From Polynucleobacter aenigmaticus (lineage in GTDB: Bacteria > Pseudomonadota > Gammaproteobacteria > Burkholderiales > Burkholderiaceae), in the NCBI RefSeq assembly GCF_002206635.1, contig NZ_NGUO01000005.1:32-33107 (forward strand): a DNA stretch of 33,076 bases, given 5' to 3'. Both the position numbers and the translations under genes were made by a program. The notes under the pieces are model-generated. The model had not been told where the DNA came from and did no database searches. It was given only the letters and a program-made list of their open reading frames with translations. Positions 9,337-17,394 of the stretch are shown here, one piece after another (positions within the stretch are counted from its first letter, which is position 1; every line of letters starts with the position of its first letter).

Positions 9337-10001
9337 TGGGGAGTTGGCCATCTTTTATTCGTGATCTCACAGAACAGATGCCCTTGATTTTGGCTGGACT
9401 GGTCAAGACCTTGCAGTTGGCGGGCTTGGTTAGTGTGTCTGGATTACTGCTCGGAATTGTGGTGTTCTACCTCACACTGAGCAGAAGTACCTATATTCGT
9501 AATGCCATTAATGCTTACATCTCTTTTTTTATTGGGATGCCTTTAATCGTCCTCTTATTCTTGATGTATTACGGCCTGCCACAGTGGGGTGTGCGACTTT
9601 CACCTTTTACCGTTGCGCTCATAGGTTTTACATTTAACGTAGCGGCGTACAACGCAGCCTATCTCAAAACAGCCTATAACGGTTTAGATAGAAGTCAACT
9701 TGAGGCGGCTAGTGCGCAAGGGTTTAATCCTCTGCAAATTTTTCGGTTAATTACTTTGCCGCAAGTGATTCGACTTTCCATTCCAGCGCTGACTAATCAA
9801 GTGATCGCCAATCTGAAGGATAGTTCAGTGGCTTTCTTAATTCAGTACACCGAGTTCTTTGCTCGTGTGCAGGAATTAGCTGCAACCAATTTCCAATTCT
9901 TCAAAGCCTATCTTTTGGCGGCTCTGGTTTACCTTGCGCTGGTATCTGTGATTGTTTTGTGTGCCCGCGCCATCGAACGGCGTTACTTAATTCCTGCTTA
10001 A
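9336..10001 (+). CDS. Amino acid-type ABC transporter permease, second subunit
   Basis: Second HisM/GlnP-type permease (221 residues), partner of the first one at 7917. Hydrophobic segments begin with LAGLVKTLQLAGLVSVSGLL; the EAA coupling loop is LEAASAQGFNPLQIFRLITLPQVIRLSIPA. I take the ATG at 9336, which overlaps the ATPase stop by one base and follows TAAGGAA, rather than the TTG one codon earlier. It is the last gene of the receptor-permease-ATPase-permease operon, and a strong hairpin terminator follows 22 bases after the stop. Confidence 0.92.
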   Translation: MGSWPSFIRDLTEQMPLILAGLVKTLQLAGLVSVSGLLLGIVVFYLTLSRSTYIRNAINAYISFFIGMPLIVLLFLMYYGLPQWGVRLSPFTVALIGFTFNVAAYNAAYLKTAYNGLDRSQLEAASAQGFNPLQIFRLITLPQVIRLSIPALTNQVIANLKDSSVAFLIQYTEFFARVQELAATNFQFFKAYLLAALVYLALVSVIVLCARAIERRYLIPA

Positions 10002-10023
10002 GCAAGGTAATTTTTGGGGTAAA

Positions 10024-10054
10024 AAAATAGCGACCCGAAGGCCGCTATTTTGTT
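10024..10054. terminator. Bidirectional intrinsic terminator between convergent genes
   Basis: AAAATAGCG (10024-10032) pairs exactly with CGCTATTTT (10043-10051). Inside this, one A/C mismatch is followed by a CC/GG pair closing a CGAA loop. The A run on the left and T run on the right make it work on both strands. It serves the ABC importer operon on the plus strand and mmsA on the minus strand. Confidence 0.88.
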
Positions 10055-10075
10055 CACCAAGAACTGCTGGCAATA

Positions 10076-11596
10076 TTACTTTGATGTTGGCATGACAAAC
10101 TCTGCACCTTTAGCGATGCTTTCAGGCCAGCGTTGCATGACACTCTTTTGCTTGGTATAGAAGCGAACACCTTCTTTACCATAGGCATTCATATCACCAA
10201 AGAGAGATTTCTTCCAACCACCAAAGCCGTGCCAAGCCATCGGAACCGGAATAGGTACATTAATACCCACCATGCCCACCTGAACGCGACGTGCAAATTC
10301 ACGGGCGATGTTGCCATCACTCGTAAAGCAAGCAACACCATTGCCATACTCACAGGAGTTCACTAAATTGAGGGCTTCAGTAAAGTTAGCAACGCGCATG
10401 CAAGACAGTACTGGTCCGAAGATTTCCTCCAAGTAGATCTTCATATCTGAAGTCACACCATCAAACAGCGTGCCTCCAATAAAAAATCCATCTGCATGTC
10501 CTGGTACTTTTAAGCCACGGCCATCTACCAATAACTTGGCGCCGGAGGCTACACCACTTTCAATATAGCCAGTGATGCGCTCTAAAGCAGCTTTACTCAC
10601 AATCGGGCCCATCTCCGCATCAAGCTCCATGCCATTCTTGATTTTGAGTGTCTTGGTGCGCTCAATCAGTTTTGGCATGATCTTGTCGGCTACATCGCCC
10701 ACCAAGACTGCCACAGAGATAGCCATGCAGCGCTCACCAGCAGAGCCGTAAGCTGCACCAATCAAGGCATCAATGGTTTTATCGATATCGGCATCAGGCA
10801 TGATGACCATATGGTTCTTGGCGCCACCTAGTGCTTGTGAGCGCTTGCCAAAGTGAGCGCAGCGCTCATAAATATAGTTTGCGATTGGGGTGGAGCCCAC
10901 AAAGCTCACTGCTTTCACATCTGGGTTCTCAATTAATGCATCTACCGCTTCTTTATCGCCTTGAACGACGTTAAAGACGCCATCAGGCAAGCCGGCTTCT
11001 TTTAAGAGTTTGGCCATTAGCAATGAGGCAGATGGATCAGTTGGGCTTGGTTTGAGAATGAACGTATTGCCACAAGCAATTGCTACGGGGAACATCCACA
11101 TGGGAACCATGACAGGGAAGTTGAATGGTGTCACGCCAGCTACAACACCTAAAGGTTGGCGCATGACCCAGTTATCGATATCGGTAGACACTTGCTCTGT
11201 GTAATCGCCCTTAAGAAGCTCCGGAATACCAGTGGCAAACTCCACAATATCGATGCCGCGAGTAACTTCACCTTGGGCATCAGTAAATACCTTGCCATGT
11301 TCGGCGGTAATCATAGCGGCCAATTCATCACGATTGGCATTGAGTAACTCAAGGTACTTAAACATGATGCGCGCACGGCGCAGTGGGGAGGTCTGACTCC
11401 AGGTCTGAAATGCAGCATGGGCATTCGCTACGACCTCATCAACCTCTTTGCGGCTGGCTAAGGCTACGCGCCTGGCAACAGCTCCTGTAGAGGGGTTAAA
11501 GACATCCGCAAACCGACCATCTTTAGGATTGAGGACTTTGCCGCCAACAAAGTGGCCAACATCTTCTTTTGATTCAAAGGCTTGTGGTGCATTCAT
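10076..11596 (-). CDS. mmsA: CoA-acylating methylmalonate-semialdehyde dehydrogenase
   Basis: Aldehyde dehydrogenase superfamily member (506 residues) of the MmsA type, which converts methylmalonate semialdehyde or malonate semialdehyde with CoA and NAD to propionyl-CoA or acetyl-CoA in valine, beta-alanine or inositol breakdown. The NAD-binding part contains [14 protein letters not shown] and [10 protein letters not shown]; the nucleophile is C290 in [11 protein letters not shown]; and the C-terminus carries [20 protein letters not shown], all typical of MmsA. I chose the ATG at 11596, giving the normal family length. A GTG start 22 codons upstream (11662) would add a lysine-rich, unconserved-looking stretch. 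The product propionyl-CoA fits a genome that also has prpE, though the genes are far apart. Confidence 0.93.
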   Translation of the reverse strand: MNAPQAFESKEDVGHFVGGKVLNPKDGRFADVFNPSTGAVARRVALASRKEVDEVVANAHAAFQTWSQTSPLRRARIMFKYLELLNANRDELAAMITAEHGKVFTDAQGEVTRGIDIVEFATGIPELLKGDYTEQVSTDIDNWVMRQPLGVVAGVTPFNFPVMVPMWMFPVAIACGNTFILKPSPTDPSASLLMAKLLKEAGLPDGVFNVVQGDKEAVDALIENPDVKAVSFVGSTPIANYIYERCAHFGKRSQALGGAKNHMVIMPDADIDKTIDALIGAAYGSAGERCMAISVAVLVGDVADKIMPKLIERTKTLKIKNGMELDAEMGPIVSKAALERITGYIESGVASGAKLLVDGRGLKVPGHADGFFIGGTLFDGVTSDMKIYLEEIFGPVLSCMRVANFTEALNLVNSCEYGNGVACFTSDGNIAREFARRVQVGMVGINVPIPVPMAWHGFGGWKKSLFGDMNAYGKEGVRFYTKQKSVMQRWPESIAKGAEFVMPTSK

Positions 11597-11746
11597 AGTA
11601 TTTTGCTTAATAATTTTTTTACTAGTTTTAGGTTCAATAAAGATGCTGGATCTATATCCCACGCAACTTTATGGTCTCGTTTATCCTACTACCTCCATTT
11701 TATCGCTTTCGCTGGTTTTACGCTTTTTAGCCCTAAAGGTAAGTAA

Positions 11747-12868
11747 ATGAGTCTTCTATTTTCCAGTTATGCCTTGAGCTCCCCTAAGGGGCCGCTAACT
11801 CTATCAAATCGTATAGTTGTGGCGCCGATGTGCCAATACTCCGCAGTCAATGGAGAGGCTCAAGATTGGCATCTAATGCACTGGGGTAATCTGCTCAATA
11901 GTGGCGCTGGGCTATTTATTATTGAGGCTACTGGGGTTACTCCAGAGGGCCGCATTACCCCGGCCTGTCTTGGGCTGTGGGATGATGCCACTGAAGCCGC
12001 GCTTAAAGATAAGTTGACCAGGGCTCGTCAACTAGCACCAGCTATCCCTGTATTTATCCAGCTAGCCCATGCTGGACGTAAAGCTTCTAGTGCTACCCCT
12101 TGGGCTGGCGGTCAATTACTTTCCAAGGAGCAGGGGGGCTGGGACGCTATTGCCCCCTCAGCCATTCCGCAGCTAAAGGATGAGCGATTGCCACATGAGA
12201 TTTCAAAAGTAGAGTTAAAAGAATTAATCTCAGCGTTTGTTGCTGCAGCGCAGCGATCTACACGTATTGGCATCGACGGCATTGAGTTGCATGGCGCACA
12301 CGGCTATCTTTTGCATCAGTTTTTGTCGCCGATCGCCAACCAGCGTACCGATGAATATGGCGGCTCTTACGAGAACCGCATTCGCTTTCCTTTGGAATTA
12401 TTTAAGGCGGTGCGTGAGGCCTATCAAGGCGTCTTGGGCATCCGTATTTCTGCGAGCGATTGGATTGAGGGTGGTTGGACGCCTGAAGAGACGGCTGATT
12501 TTGCCTCTCTGCTCAAGCCACTAGGATGCGATTTTGTGCACATCTCTTCTGGTGGTATCTCTCCATTGCAAAAGATTGCGATTGGTCCAAATTACCAGGT
12601 CCCATTTGCGAAGTTAGTAAAAGAAAAGTCTGGCATTCCAACGATGACGGTTGGCCTGATTACTGATCCTAGGCAGGCTGAAGATATTTTGCAGGCAGGT
12701 GATGCAGATTTAATTGCCTTAGCCCGAGCTTTTTTATACAAACCACGTTGGGGGTGGGAGGCTGCTGCAGCCTTGGGTGGCACCGTGCCATCCAATGAGC
12801 GTTACTGGCGCTGCCTACCGCGTGAGGCTCAAGCGATTTTTGGTGATGTCAAAGTTGGGCAGCGATAA
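11747..12868 (+). CDS. NADH:flavin oxidoreductase, old yellow enzyme family (YqjM/XenA-like)
   Basis: FMN-dependent ene-reductase of the old yellow enzyme family (373 residues), which reduces activated C=C bonds and sometimes nitro compounds. The YqjM/XenA subgroup is indicated by the cysteine in RIVVAPMCQYS (C29), which tunes the flavin, and by FIQLAHAGRKAS. The substrate-binding histidines lie in IELHGAHGYLLHQFLSP, followed by RTDEYGGSYENRIRFPLEL, and a C-terminal FMN phosphate site with GLITDPRQAEDIL and DLIALARAFL. AAAGG lies just before the ATG. It is transcribed divergently from mmsA with a shared 150-base upstream region. The physiological substrate is unknown. Confidence 0.93.
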   Translation: MSLLFSSYALSSPKGPLTLSNRIVVAPMCQYSAVNGEAQDWHLMHWGNLLNSGAGLFIIEATGVTPEGRITPACLGLWDDATEAALKDKLTRARQLAPAIPVFIQLAHAGRKASSATPWAGGQLLSKEQGGWDAIAPSAIPQLKDERLPHEISKVELKELISAFVAAAQRSTRIGIDGIELHGAHGYLLHQFLSPIANQRTDEYGGSYENRIRFPLELFKAVREAYQGVLGIRISASDWIEGGWTPEETADFASLLKPLGCDFVHISSGGISPLQKIAIGPNYQVPFAKLVKEKSGIPTMTVGLITDPRQAEDILQAGDADLIALARAFLYKPRWGWEAAAALGGTVPSNERYWRCLPREAQAIFGDVKVGQR

Positions 12869-12923
12869 TTTATGTCAATCAACAATGAAGATTGAGTTTA
12901 AAGAAGGAAAACTGGAGACGAAT

Positions 12924-13901
12924 ATGAAAACAAGAAACCTTATTTACCGTTATTTAGCCATTATCAGCATTGCATTAGGGGCTAACTTTGCTAATGCGCA
13001 ATCCTTTCCAGATAGACCGATCACCTTAGTTGTCCCGAACCCTCCTGGGGGTCTCGTTGATACATCCGCGCGTTTATTAAGTGAGCCACTAACCAGGGTG
13101 ATTGGTCAGCCAATCATTGTCGATAACAAACCTGGTGCGAGTGGTAACGTGGCTTATCAGTTCGTTGCCAAAGCTAAACCTGATGGCTATACCTTACTCA
13201 TTTCGTATTCTGGCTACCACGTAGGCAACCCTTCTCTGATGGATAAGTTGCCTTGGGATCCAGTAAAAGATTTTTCACCAGTGGCATTGTTAACCGTTTC
13301 CACTAATGTGATCGCAGTGCATCCATCGGTGCCCGTGAACAACTTAAAGGAATTGATTGCTTACGCAAAGGCTAATCCTGGAAAGCTGAATTACGCTTCG
13401 CAAGGCAATGGTTCCGTCTCCCATATTGGTACTGAAATCTTTAAACAAAATACTGGTATCGATCTTGTCCACGTTCCTTATAAAGGGTCTGGCCCTGCAA
13501 TCCAAGATGTCTTGGCTGGCCAGGTGCAATTGTTTATTACAACGCCACCATCGGTAATGCAGCATGTACAAAGTGGTAAGTTAAAAGGCTTGGCAGTAAC
13601 AGGTAAGAGTCGTCATCCTGGCATGCCAAATGTGCCAACTACTGCTGAGGCAGGTTTACCCTCATTTCAGTTGGAGTCTTGGGTTGCTTTATATGCGCCA
13701 GCAGGCACGCCTGCGCCCGTGATTGCCAAACTCACTGAGTCTGTTAAGAAAAGCTTAGCTCTGCCTGAGGTAAAGGAGCGCTCAGACGCAGCTGGTGTGG
13801 AATTACGCTATTTAACCCCAACGGCGATGGATGCTTTACTTAAAAAAGAATTGCCTTACTGGGACAAAGCAATTAAATCAGCCAATATCAAGCTGGACTA
13901 A
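12924..13901 (+). CDS. Tripartite tricarboxylate transporter substrate-binding protein (Bug family)
   Basis: Periplasmic receptor of the TctC/Bug family (325 residues). It begins with a Sec signal peptide, basic MKTRNLIYRY then a hydrophobic core, cleaved after ANA at residue 25. The mature start QSFPDRPITLVVPNPPGG is the classic Bug motif, followed by NKPGASGNVAYQ and the GSVSHIGTEIFKQNTGIDLVHVPYKGSGPAIQDVLAGQ region in outline. The ATG at 12924 is chosen because GGAG stands 6 bases before it and the signal peptide begins there; the frame is open further upstream but overlaps the preceding gene. No TctA or TctB membrane gene is nearby, so it is an orphan receptor, common in this bacterial group. 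Ligand unknown. Confidence 0.9.
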   Translation: MKTRNLIYRYLAIISIALGANFANAQSFPDRPITLVVPNPPGGLVDTSARLLSEPLTRVIGQPIIVDNKPGASGNVAYQFVAKAKPDGYTLLISYSGYHVGNPSLMDKLPWDPVKDFSPVALLTVSTNVIAVHPSVPVNNLKELIAYAKANPGKLNYASQGNGSVSHIGTEIFKQNTGIDLVHVPYKGSGPAIQDVLAGQVQLFITTPPSVMQHVQSGKLKGLAVTGKSRHPGMPNVPTTAEAGLPSFQLESWVALYAPAGTPAPVIAKLTESVKKSLALPEVKERSDAAGVELRYLTPTAMDALLKKELPYWDKAIKSANIKLD

Positions 13902-13909
13902 TCCAGCAG

Positions 13910-13936
13910 GGGGGCTTGCGTGTAAAGTAAGCCCCT
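13910..13936. terminator. Hairpin after the Bug-type receptor gene
   Basis: GGGGCTT (13911-13917) pairs perfectly with AAGCCCC (13929-13935) around an 11-base loop, 9 bases after the receptor stop. No T run follows, so it may protect the transcript 3' end or terminate weakly rather than be a strong intrinsic terminator. Confidence 0.45.
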
Positions 13937-13960
13937 AATCAATAACCGAATGCACTGTAG

Positions 13961-14620
13961 ATGAAGCAACACTCCGTACGAGAAGCCTGGCTGGAAGACG
14001 CCGTAAGACATTTGGAGCCGGTATTTTCTAAGGCGGGGTATGCCATTCCACCAGTTAGGGTGTCCTGTGGCTTTCCAGCCTCCAGTAGCCCTAGAACGAC
14101 CTTGGGACAATGCTGGCCGCGTGAGCGCTCCGGTGGTGGTGTCAATGAGATCTTTATCTCCCCCAAGATAGATGATCCCGTCCAGCTTCTAGATACACTA
14201 GTGCATGAGCTGTGCCATGCTGTAGATGATTGCTTTAGCGGTCATGGTGAAGATTTCAAGGGTATTGCCCAGACCGTGGGTTTAGAAGGCCCCGCCAGAA
14301 TGGCTCACGCCACTGAAGAACTCGTGGTGCGATTAATGATGATTAGCCAGGAGCTCGGACCATACCCACATCAGGCTATTGTGTTTCCTCCTCCAAGGCC
14401 AAGCAATGCTAGTCGCAATAAGGCGAAATGTGCTCAGTGCGGGTATGAAGTCACTCTATTGAAGAAGTGGGCAACTTATGGCGCCCCCATTTGCCCGAAA
14501 GATAATATTCGGATGCAGGAGGCCGTTATTGAAACCATTGAAAACACCACTGAGTACGATAGCGAATCCGTTGGTAGAACCAAGCCTAAGGTAGATGAAA
14601 TTCGCCGAGCAATTAGCTGA
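13961..14620 (+). CDS. SprT-like zinc metalloprotein
   Basis: Protein of 219 residues with a SprT-like domain. The zinc-binding motif is H82-E83-L-C-H86, with a likely third ligand H95 in SGHGEDFK, matching the HExxH...HG(x)xF pattern of the family. A short C-terminal zinc ribbon has C157-A-Q-C160 and C178; the expected fourth cysteine is absent, the residue three after C178 being aspartate. The family includes SprT and the DNA-protein-crosslink protease Spartan, but bacterial roles are poorly defined. The stop is only 5 bases before the TPR gene, so the two may be co-transcribed. Confidence 0.85.
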   Translation: MKQHSVREAWLEDAVRHLEPVFSKAGYAIPPVRVSCGFPASSSPRTTLGQCWPRERSGGGVNEIFISPKIDDPVQLLDTLVHELCHAVDDCFSGHGEDFKGIAQTVGLEGPARMAHATEELVVRLMMISQELGPYPHQAIVFPPPRPSNASRNKAKCAQCGYEVTLLKKWATYGAPICPKDNIRMQEAVIETIENTTEYDSESVGRTKPKVDEIRRAIS

Positions 14621-14625
14621 CTATC

Positions 14626-15714
14626 ATGACTCAAGCCTACTCATCCATGACTGAGCAAATGCTGCAAGCATTTCAGAGTCAACATTTAGAGACTGCCGAG
14701 AGGTTGGCAAAAATGATCCTTAAGATAAATACCAGGGATCTAGTGGCTCTTCAAGTTTGCGGGCTTTCATTAGCGATGCAGGGGCGGGTAACTGAATCTG
14801 TAGGACCTCTATATAAAGCATCCCAACAGGATCAAAAAAATCCTGAGCTCTTATCGAATCTAGCGAAAGCTCAGCATGGTTCGGCCATGTATGCCGAGGC
14901 AATTCTGACTTATAAAAAATTAGATCGATTGATTCCCAATAATCCACAAGTTTTAACTGACTTGGGATCATCATTAGCTAAGGCAAAAAATTATCAGGAT
15001 GCAGGTGATTGTTTCGAGAAGGCAATTCAAGCTGAGCCTAATTATTTTTTAGCTTGGTCAAATCGTGGAAATCTTTTAGCTGAAATGGGATTTGCAGCGG
15101 ATGCAATAACTTCATATGAAAAGGCATTAGATTTAAATCCTGATTATGCTGAGACTTGGACTAATTATGGCAATGCCTTATTTGATTTCAGTCGCTATCA
15201 AGAGGCGCGATTAGCTCATGAGCGGGCACTTGAATTGAATCCTGATTATGCTGAGGCATGGTCGAATTACGGTAACACCTTACTAGAACTTAAGGATCCC
15301 CAGGATTATGATGCATATCAAAAAGCATATTCGTTAAATCCAGATCACCCATTTCTACTTGGGCAATTATTTAGTGCGGCAACTAGTCAATGTGATTGGA
15401 ATAATTCTCAAGTTTTAGCATCAAAAATAATCTCACGCGCAGAACGGGGTGAAAAAGTTGCACACCCCTTTATTTTTCTTCAGACCAATGCATCGCTTAA
15501 GTTGCAAAAATGGGCGGCAGAAATATATATTAAATATCGTGTTCCACTTGCAGGGTCTAACTCTCCAAATTCTTCTCTGCGTATTAGGGGTGAAAAAAAA
15601 ATTCGAATAGGATATATTTCATCAGACTTTAAAGAGCACCCTGTTGGAATATTGATTGAGAATTTACTCAAAATGCACAATCGAGATCTATTTGAAGTCT
15701 ACGGATTTTTTTAA
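14626..15714 (+). CDS. TPR protein, N-terminal part of a frameshifted O-GlcNAc-transferase-like protein
   Basis: First part (362 residues) of a SPINDLY/OGT-type protein. About five to six tetratricopeptide units of 34 residues span residues 10-240, including two nearly identical ones around LNPDYAETWTNYGNALF and LNPDYAEAWSNYGNTLL. These normally present the protein substrate. From about residue 325 the catalytic region begins (IRIGYISSDFKEHPVGILIENLL), but the frame stops after FEVYGFF at a T7 run. The continuation lies in the -1 frame, so with one more T the two parts would join into about 690 residues. The gene is richer in A and T than its neighbours and has A7, A9 and T7 runs, which suggests foreign origin, phase variation or decay. 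Confidence 0.82.
   Translation: MTQAYSSMTEQMLQAFQSQHLETAERLAKMILKINTRDLVALQVCGLSLAMQGRVTESVGPLYKASQQDQKNPELLSNLAKAQHGSAMYAEAILTYKKLDRLIPNNPQVLTDLGSSLAKAKNYQDAGDCFEKAIQAEPNYFLAWSNRGNLLAEMGFAADAITSYEKALDLNPDYAETWTNYGNALFDFSRYQEARLAHERALELNPDYAEAWSNYGNTLLELKDPQDYDAYQKAYSLNPDHPFLLGQLFSAATSQCDWNNSQVLASKIISRAERGEKVAHPFIFLQTNASLKLQKWAAEIYIKYRVPLAGSNSPNSSLRIRGEKKIRIGYISSDFKEHPVGILIENLLKMHNRDLFEVYGFF
15136..15255 (+). repeat. 18-base direct repeats one TPR unit apart
   Basis: The same 18 bases (AATCCTGATTATGCTGAG) occur at 15136-15153 and 15238-15255. The spacing is 102 bases, exactly 34 codons or one TPR unit. Recombination between them would remove or add one TPR without changing frame. Confidence 0.85.
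15706..15712 (+). other. T7 homopolymer at the frame break of the OGT-like gene
   Basis: Seven T residues directly before the stop (reading GGA TTT TTT TAA). With eight T, or after a -1 slip of a peptidyl-tRNA from TTT to the overlapping TTT, reading continues as TTA AAC GCT TCT into the 3' frame, giving GFFLNASTGDAIERRLVDAFD, where this family is expected to continue. It may be a phase-variation tract, a recoding site, or a sequencing error. Confidence 0.6.
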
Positions 15715-15746
15715 ACGCTTCTACTGGGGATGCCATTGAACGTCGG

Positions 15747-16694
15747 TTGGTGGATGCTTTCGATGTAACCATTAATCTTCACGGTGTTAGTGATTCTGAA
15801 GCTGCGGATCTAGTACTGGCCAATAAGCTTGATATAGCGATTGATCTGAACGGGCATACTAGTGGTGCAAGACCAGCGTTATTTGCAAGAAAAATTGCAC
15901 CTATTCAGGTTAATTATTTAGGTTATGCAGGGACATCCGGCGCACAGTTTTACGATGCATTAATTGGCGATGAGATTGTAATTCCACTAGAGCATCAAGC
16001 CCATTATTCTGAGCCCATCGTGTATCTGCCGAATTCCTTTTTCCCAGTGGATACGAGTATTCCGGTCGAGAGTTTCGGTGCTCTGCCATCAAGGACTAGT
16101 CAGGACCTACCTGAGGCTGGGTTTATATTTGCTTGCTTTAATAATTCCTATAAGATCACTCCACATATTTTTGATCTGTGGATGAGCCTCCTCAAGGAAG
16201 TGTCTGGTAGCGTTTTATGGCTTTCTAAACCTTCACCTAGGGCCCTTCTGAATCTCCAAAAGGAGGCAGAAAACAGAGGTGTTGATTCGAGCAGATTAAT
16301 CTTTGCCACTAGAACGCCCGGGCGGTCTGAGCATTTGAGTAGACTGAGACTGGCAGATCTTTTTTTGGATACACCCAACTACAATGCGCATGCCACTGCT
16401 GCTGATGCTTTATGGGCGGGGCTGCCTGTGCTGACTCAGATTGGCAATACTTTTGCTGGCAGGGTGGCAGCAAGTCAGATTAGTGCAATGGGTTTGAATG
16501 AGTTAATTGCTGATTCTGAGGCTGAATACATTGCCAAGGCTCTGGAATTTGCAAGACAACCAGAGACTCTAAAATCTATACGCGAAAAACTAGAAGTAAA
16601 TCGAGCCCACACGCCATTATTTAATACAAAGCAATACGTTAAGGATTTAGAGTCTTTGTATATTGATTTATTAAATAAAGCTAAGTTGCATTAA
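15747..16694 (+). CDS. O-GlcNAc-transferase-like catalytic domain, C-terminal part of the frameshifted gene
   Basis: Second part (315 residues from a TTG at 15747; the open frame can be followed back to the T7 run at 15711). It carries most of the GT41/SPINDLY catalytic domain: DIAIDLNGHTSGARPALFARKIAPIQVNYLGYAGTSG in outline, FACFNNSYKITPHIFDLW, then the UDP-sugar binding region with LDTPNYNAHATAADALWAGLPVL and GNTFAGRVAASQISAMGL. It probably transfers GlcNAc or another sugar to protein Ser/Thr if joined to the TPR part. No credible independent start or ribosome-binding site is visible, so on its own it is likely silent. It ends by overlapping the convergent dnaQ by 14 bases. Confidence 0.82.
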   Translation: MVDAFDVTINLHGVSDSEAADLVLANKLDIAIDLNGHTSGARPALFARKIAPIQVNYLGYAGTSGAQFYDALIGDEIVIPLEHQAHYSEPIVYLPNSFFPVDTSIPVESFGALPSRTSQDLPEAGFIFACFNNSYKITPHIFDLWMSLLKEVSGSVLWLSKPSPRALLNLQKEAENRGVDSSRLIFATRTPGRSEHLSRLRLADLFLDTPNYNAHATAADALWAGLPVLTQIGNTFAGRVAASQISAMGLNELIADSEAEYIAKALEFARQPETLKSIREKLEVNRAHTPLFNTKQYVKDLESLYIDLLNKAKLH

Positions 16695-17394
16695 CTCCTA
16701 CAGGACTCCAAACGGGGTCCTTTTTACTTGCCTTGGCTATCTCAGCCAAAATCTTTTCATGCAGCTGGCAATCTTCTTCGCTAGCGCTGATCGCTTTAAG
16801 ATTCGTCGGTAGGGCTTTCATGTGCCCAGAAGCATCGGTGCCAACCGTATAGTCAATCAGATCAATTGATAGATCTTCTTGACCCCGCGTCATGGCTACA
16901 TAAACTTCAGCCAATAATTGGGCATCTAGTAAAGCGCCGTGCAAGGTGCGATGTTGATTGCTAATGGCAAAACGTTCACAGAGTGCATCAAGAGAATTCC
17001 GCCTACCCGGAAACATCTGACGAGCATCTAAAAGGGTATCGGTAATTTTTGAAGCAAGCCCCCTAAAAGCAGGGCGCTTAAGTAAGGCAAACTCGTTATC
17101 TAAAAACCCCAAGTCAAACGCTGCGTTATGAATCACCACTTCTGCGCCATCAACAAATTCAATGAGCTCTTCAACAATGTTGGCAAAAACCGGTTTGTCG
17201 GAAAGAAATTCACGAGAGAGTCCGTGTACAGCAAAGGCCCCTGCATCAATATCACGCTCAGGATTAATGTAATAGTGGAAGGTGCGATCTGTAAGGCGAC
17301 GTCCGACCATCTCCACGCAGCCAATCTCAATAATGCGATCACCGGTTGCAGGATTAAGACCAGTGGTTTCGGTATCTAGAATAACTTGACGCAT
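16681..17394 (-). CDS. dnaQ: DNA polymerase III subunit epsilon (3'-5' proofreading exonuclease)
   Basis: Proofreading exonuclease of the replicative polymerase (237 residues). The DEDDh motifs are complete: Exo I D7-T-E9 in VILDTETTG, Exo II in VIHNAAFDLGFLDNEF, and Exo III HGALLDAQLLAEVY. The C-terminal 60 residues, which bind the polymerase alpha subunit in this family, are less conserved. The ATG shares one base with the stop of the RND pump gene (TAATG on the minus strand), so translation is probably coupled. In E. coli dnaQ stands next to rnhA; here a two-gene efflux system separates them. Its last 14 bases overlap the convergent glycosyltransferase gene. Confidence 0.96.
   Translation of the reverse strand: MRQVILDTETTGLNPATGDRIIEIGCVEMVGRRLTDRTFHYYINPERDIDAGAFAVHGLSREFLSDKPVFANIVEELIEFVDGAEVVIHNAAFDLGFLDNEFALLKRPAFRGLASKITDTLLDARQMFPGRRNSLDALCERFAISNQHRTLHGALLDAQLLAEVYVAMTRGQEDLSIDLIDYTVGTDASGHMKALPTNLKAISASEEDCQLHEKILAEIAKASKKDPVWSPVGVNAT
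16702..16725 (+). terminator. Intrinsic terminator of the OGT-like gene, inside dnaQ coding sequence
   Basis: AGGACTCC (16702-16709) pairs with GGGGTCCT (16714-16721), one G-T wobble, around an AAAC loop, and T5 follows at 16721-16725. It lies 7 bases after the plus-strand stop and entirely inside the 3' codons of the minus-strand dnaQ (DPVWSPVG). On the minus strand no T run follows, so it should act on plus-strand transcripts only. Confidence 0.82.

Noticed and set aside
11448..11750. Plus-strand frame of 100 codons antisense to the mmsA start, ending at the oxidoreductase start
   Set aside because: Mostly the complement of mmsA coding sequence; no family resemblance. A short upstream peptide for the oxidoreductase cannot be excluded but nothing supports it.
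12777..12923. Upstream extension of the Bug receptor gene by 49 codons
   Set aside because: It overlaps the oxidoreductase gene and would bury the signal peptide; GGAG before ATG 12924 marks the true start.
15710..15716. TTTAAAC heptamer at the frame break, identical to the coronavirus -1 frameshift site
   Set aside because: It is in the wrong phase: the incoming frame reads TTT TAA there, and TTA AAC are codons of the downstream frame. Any slip would occur on the T run itself.
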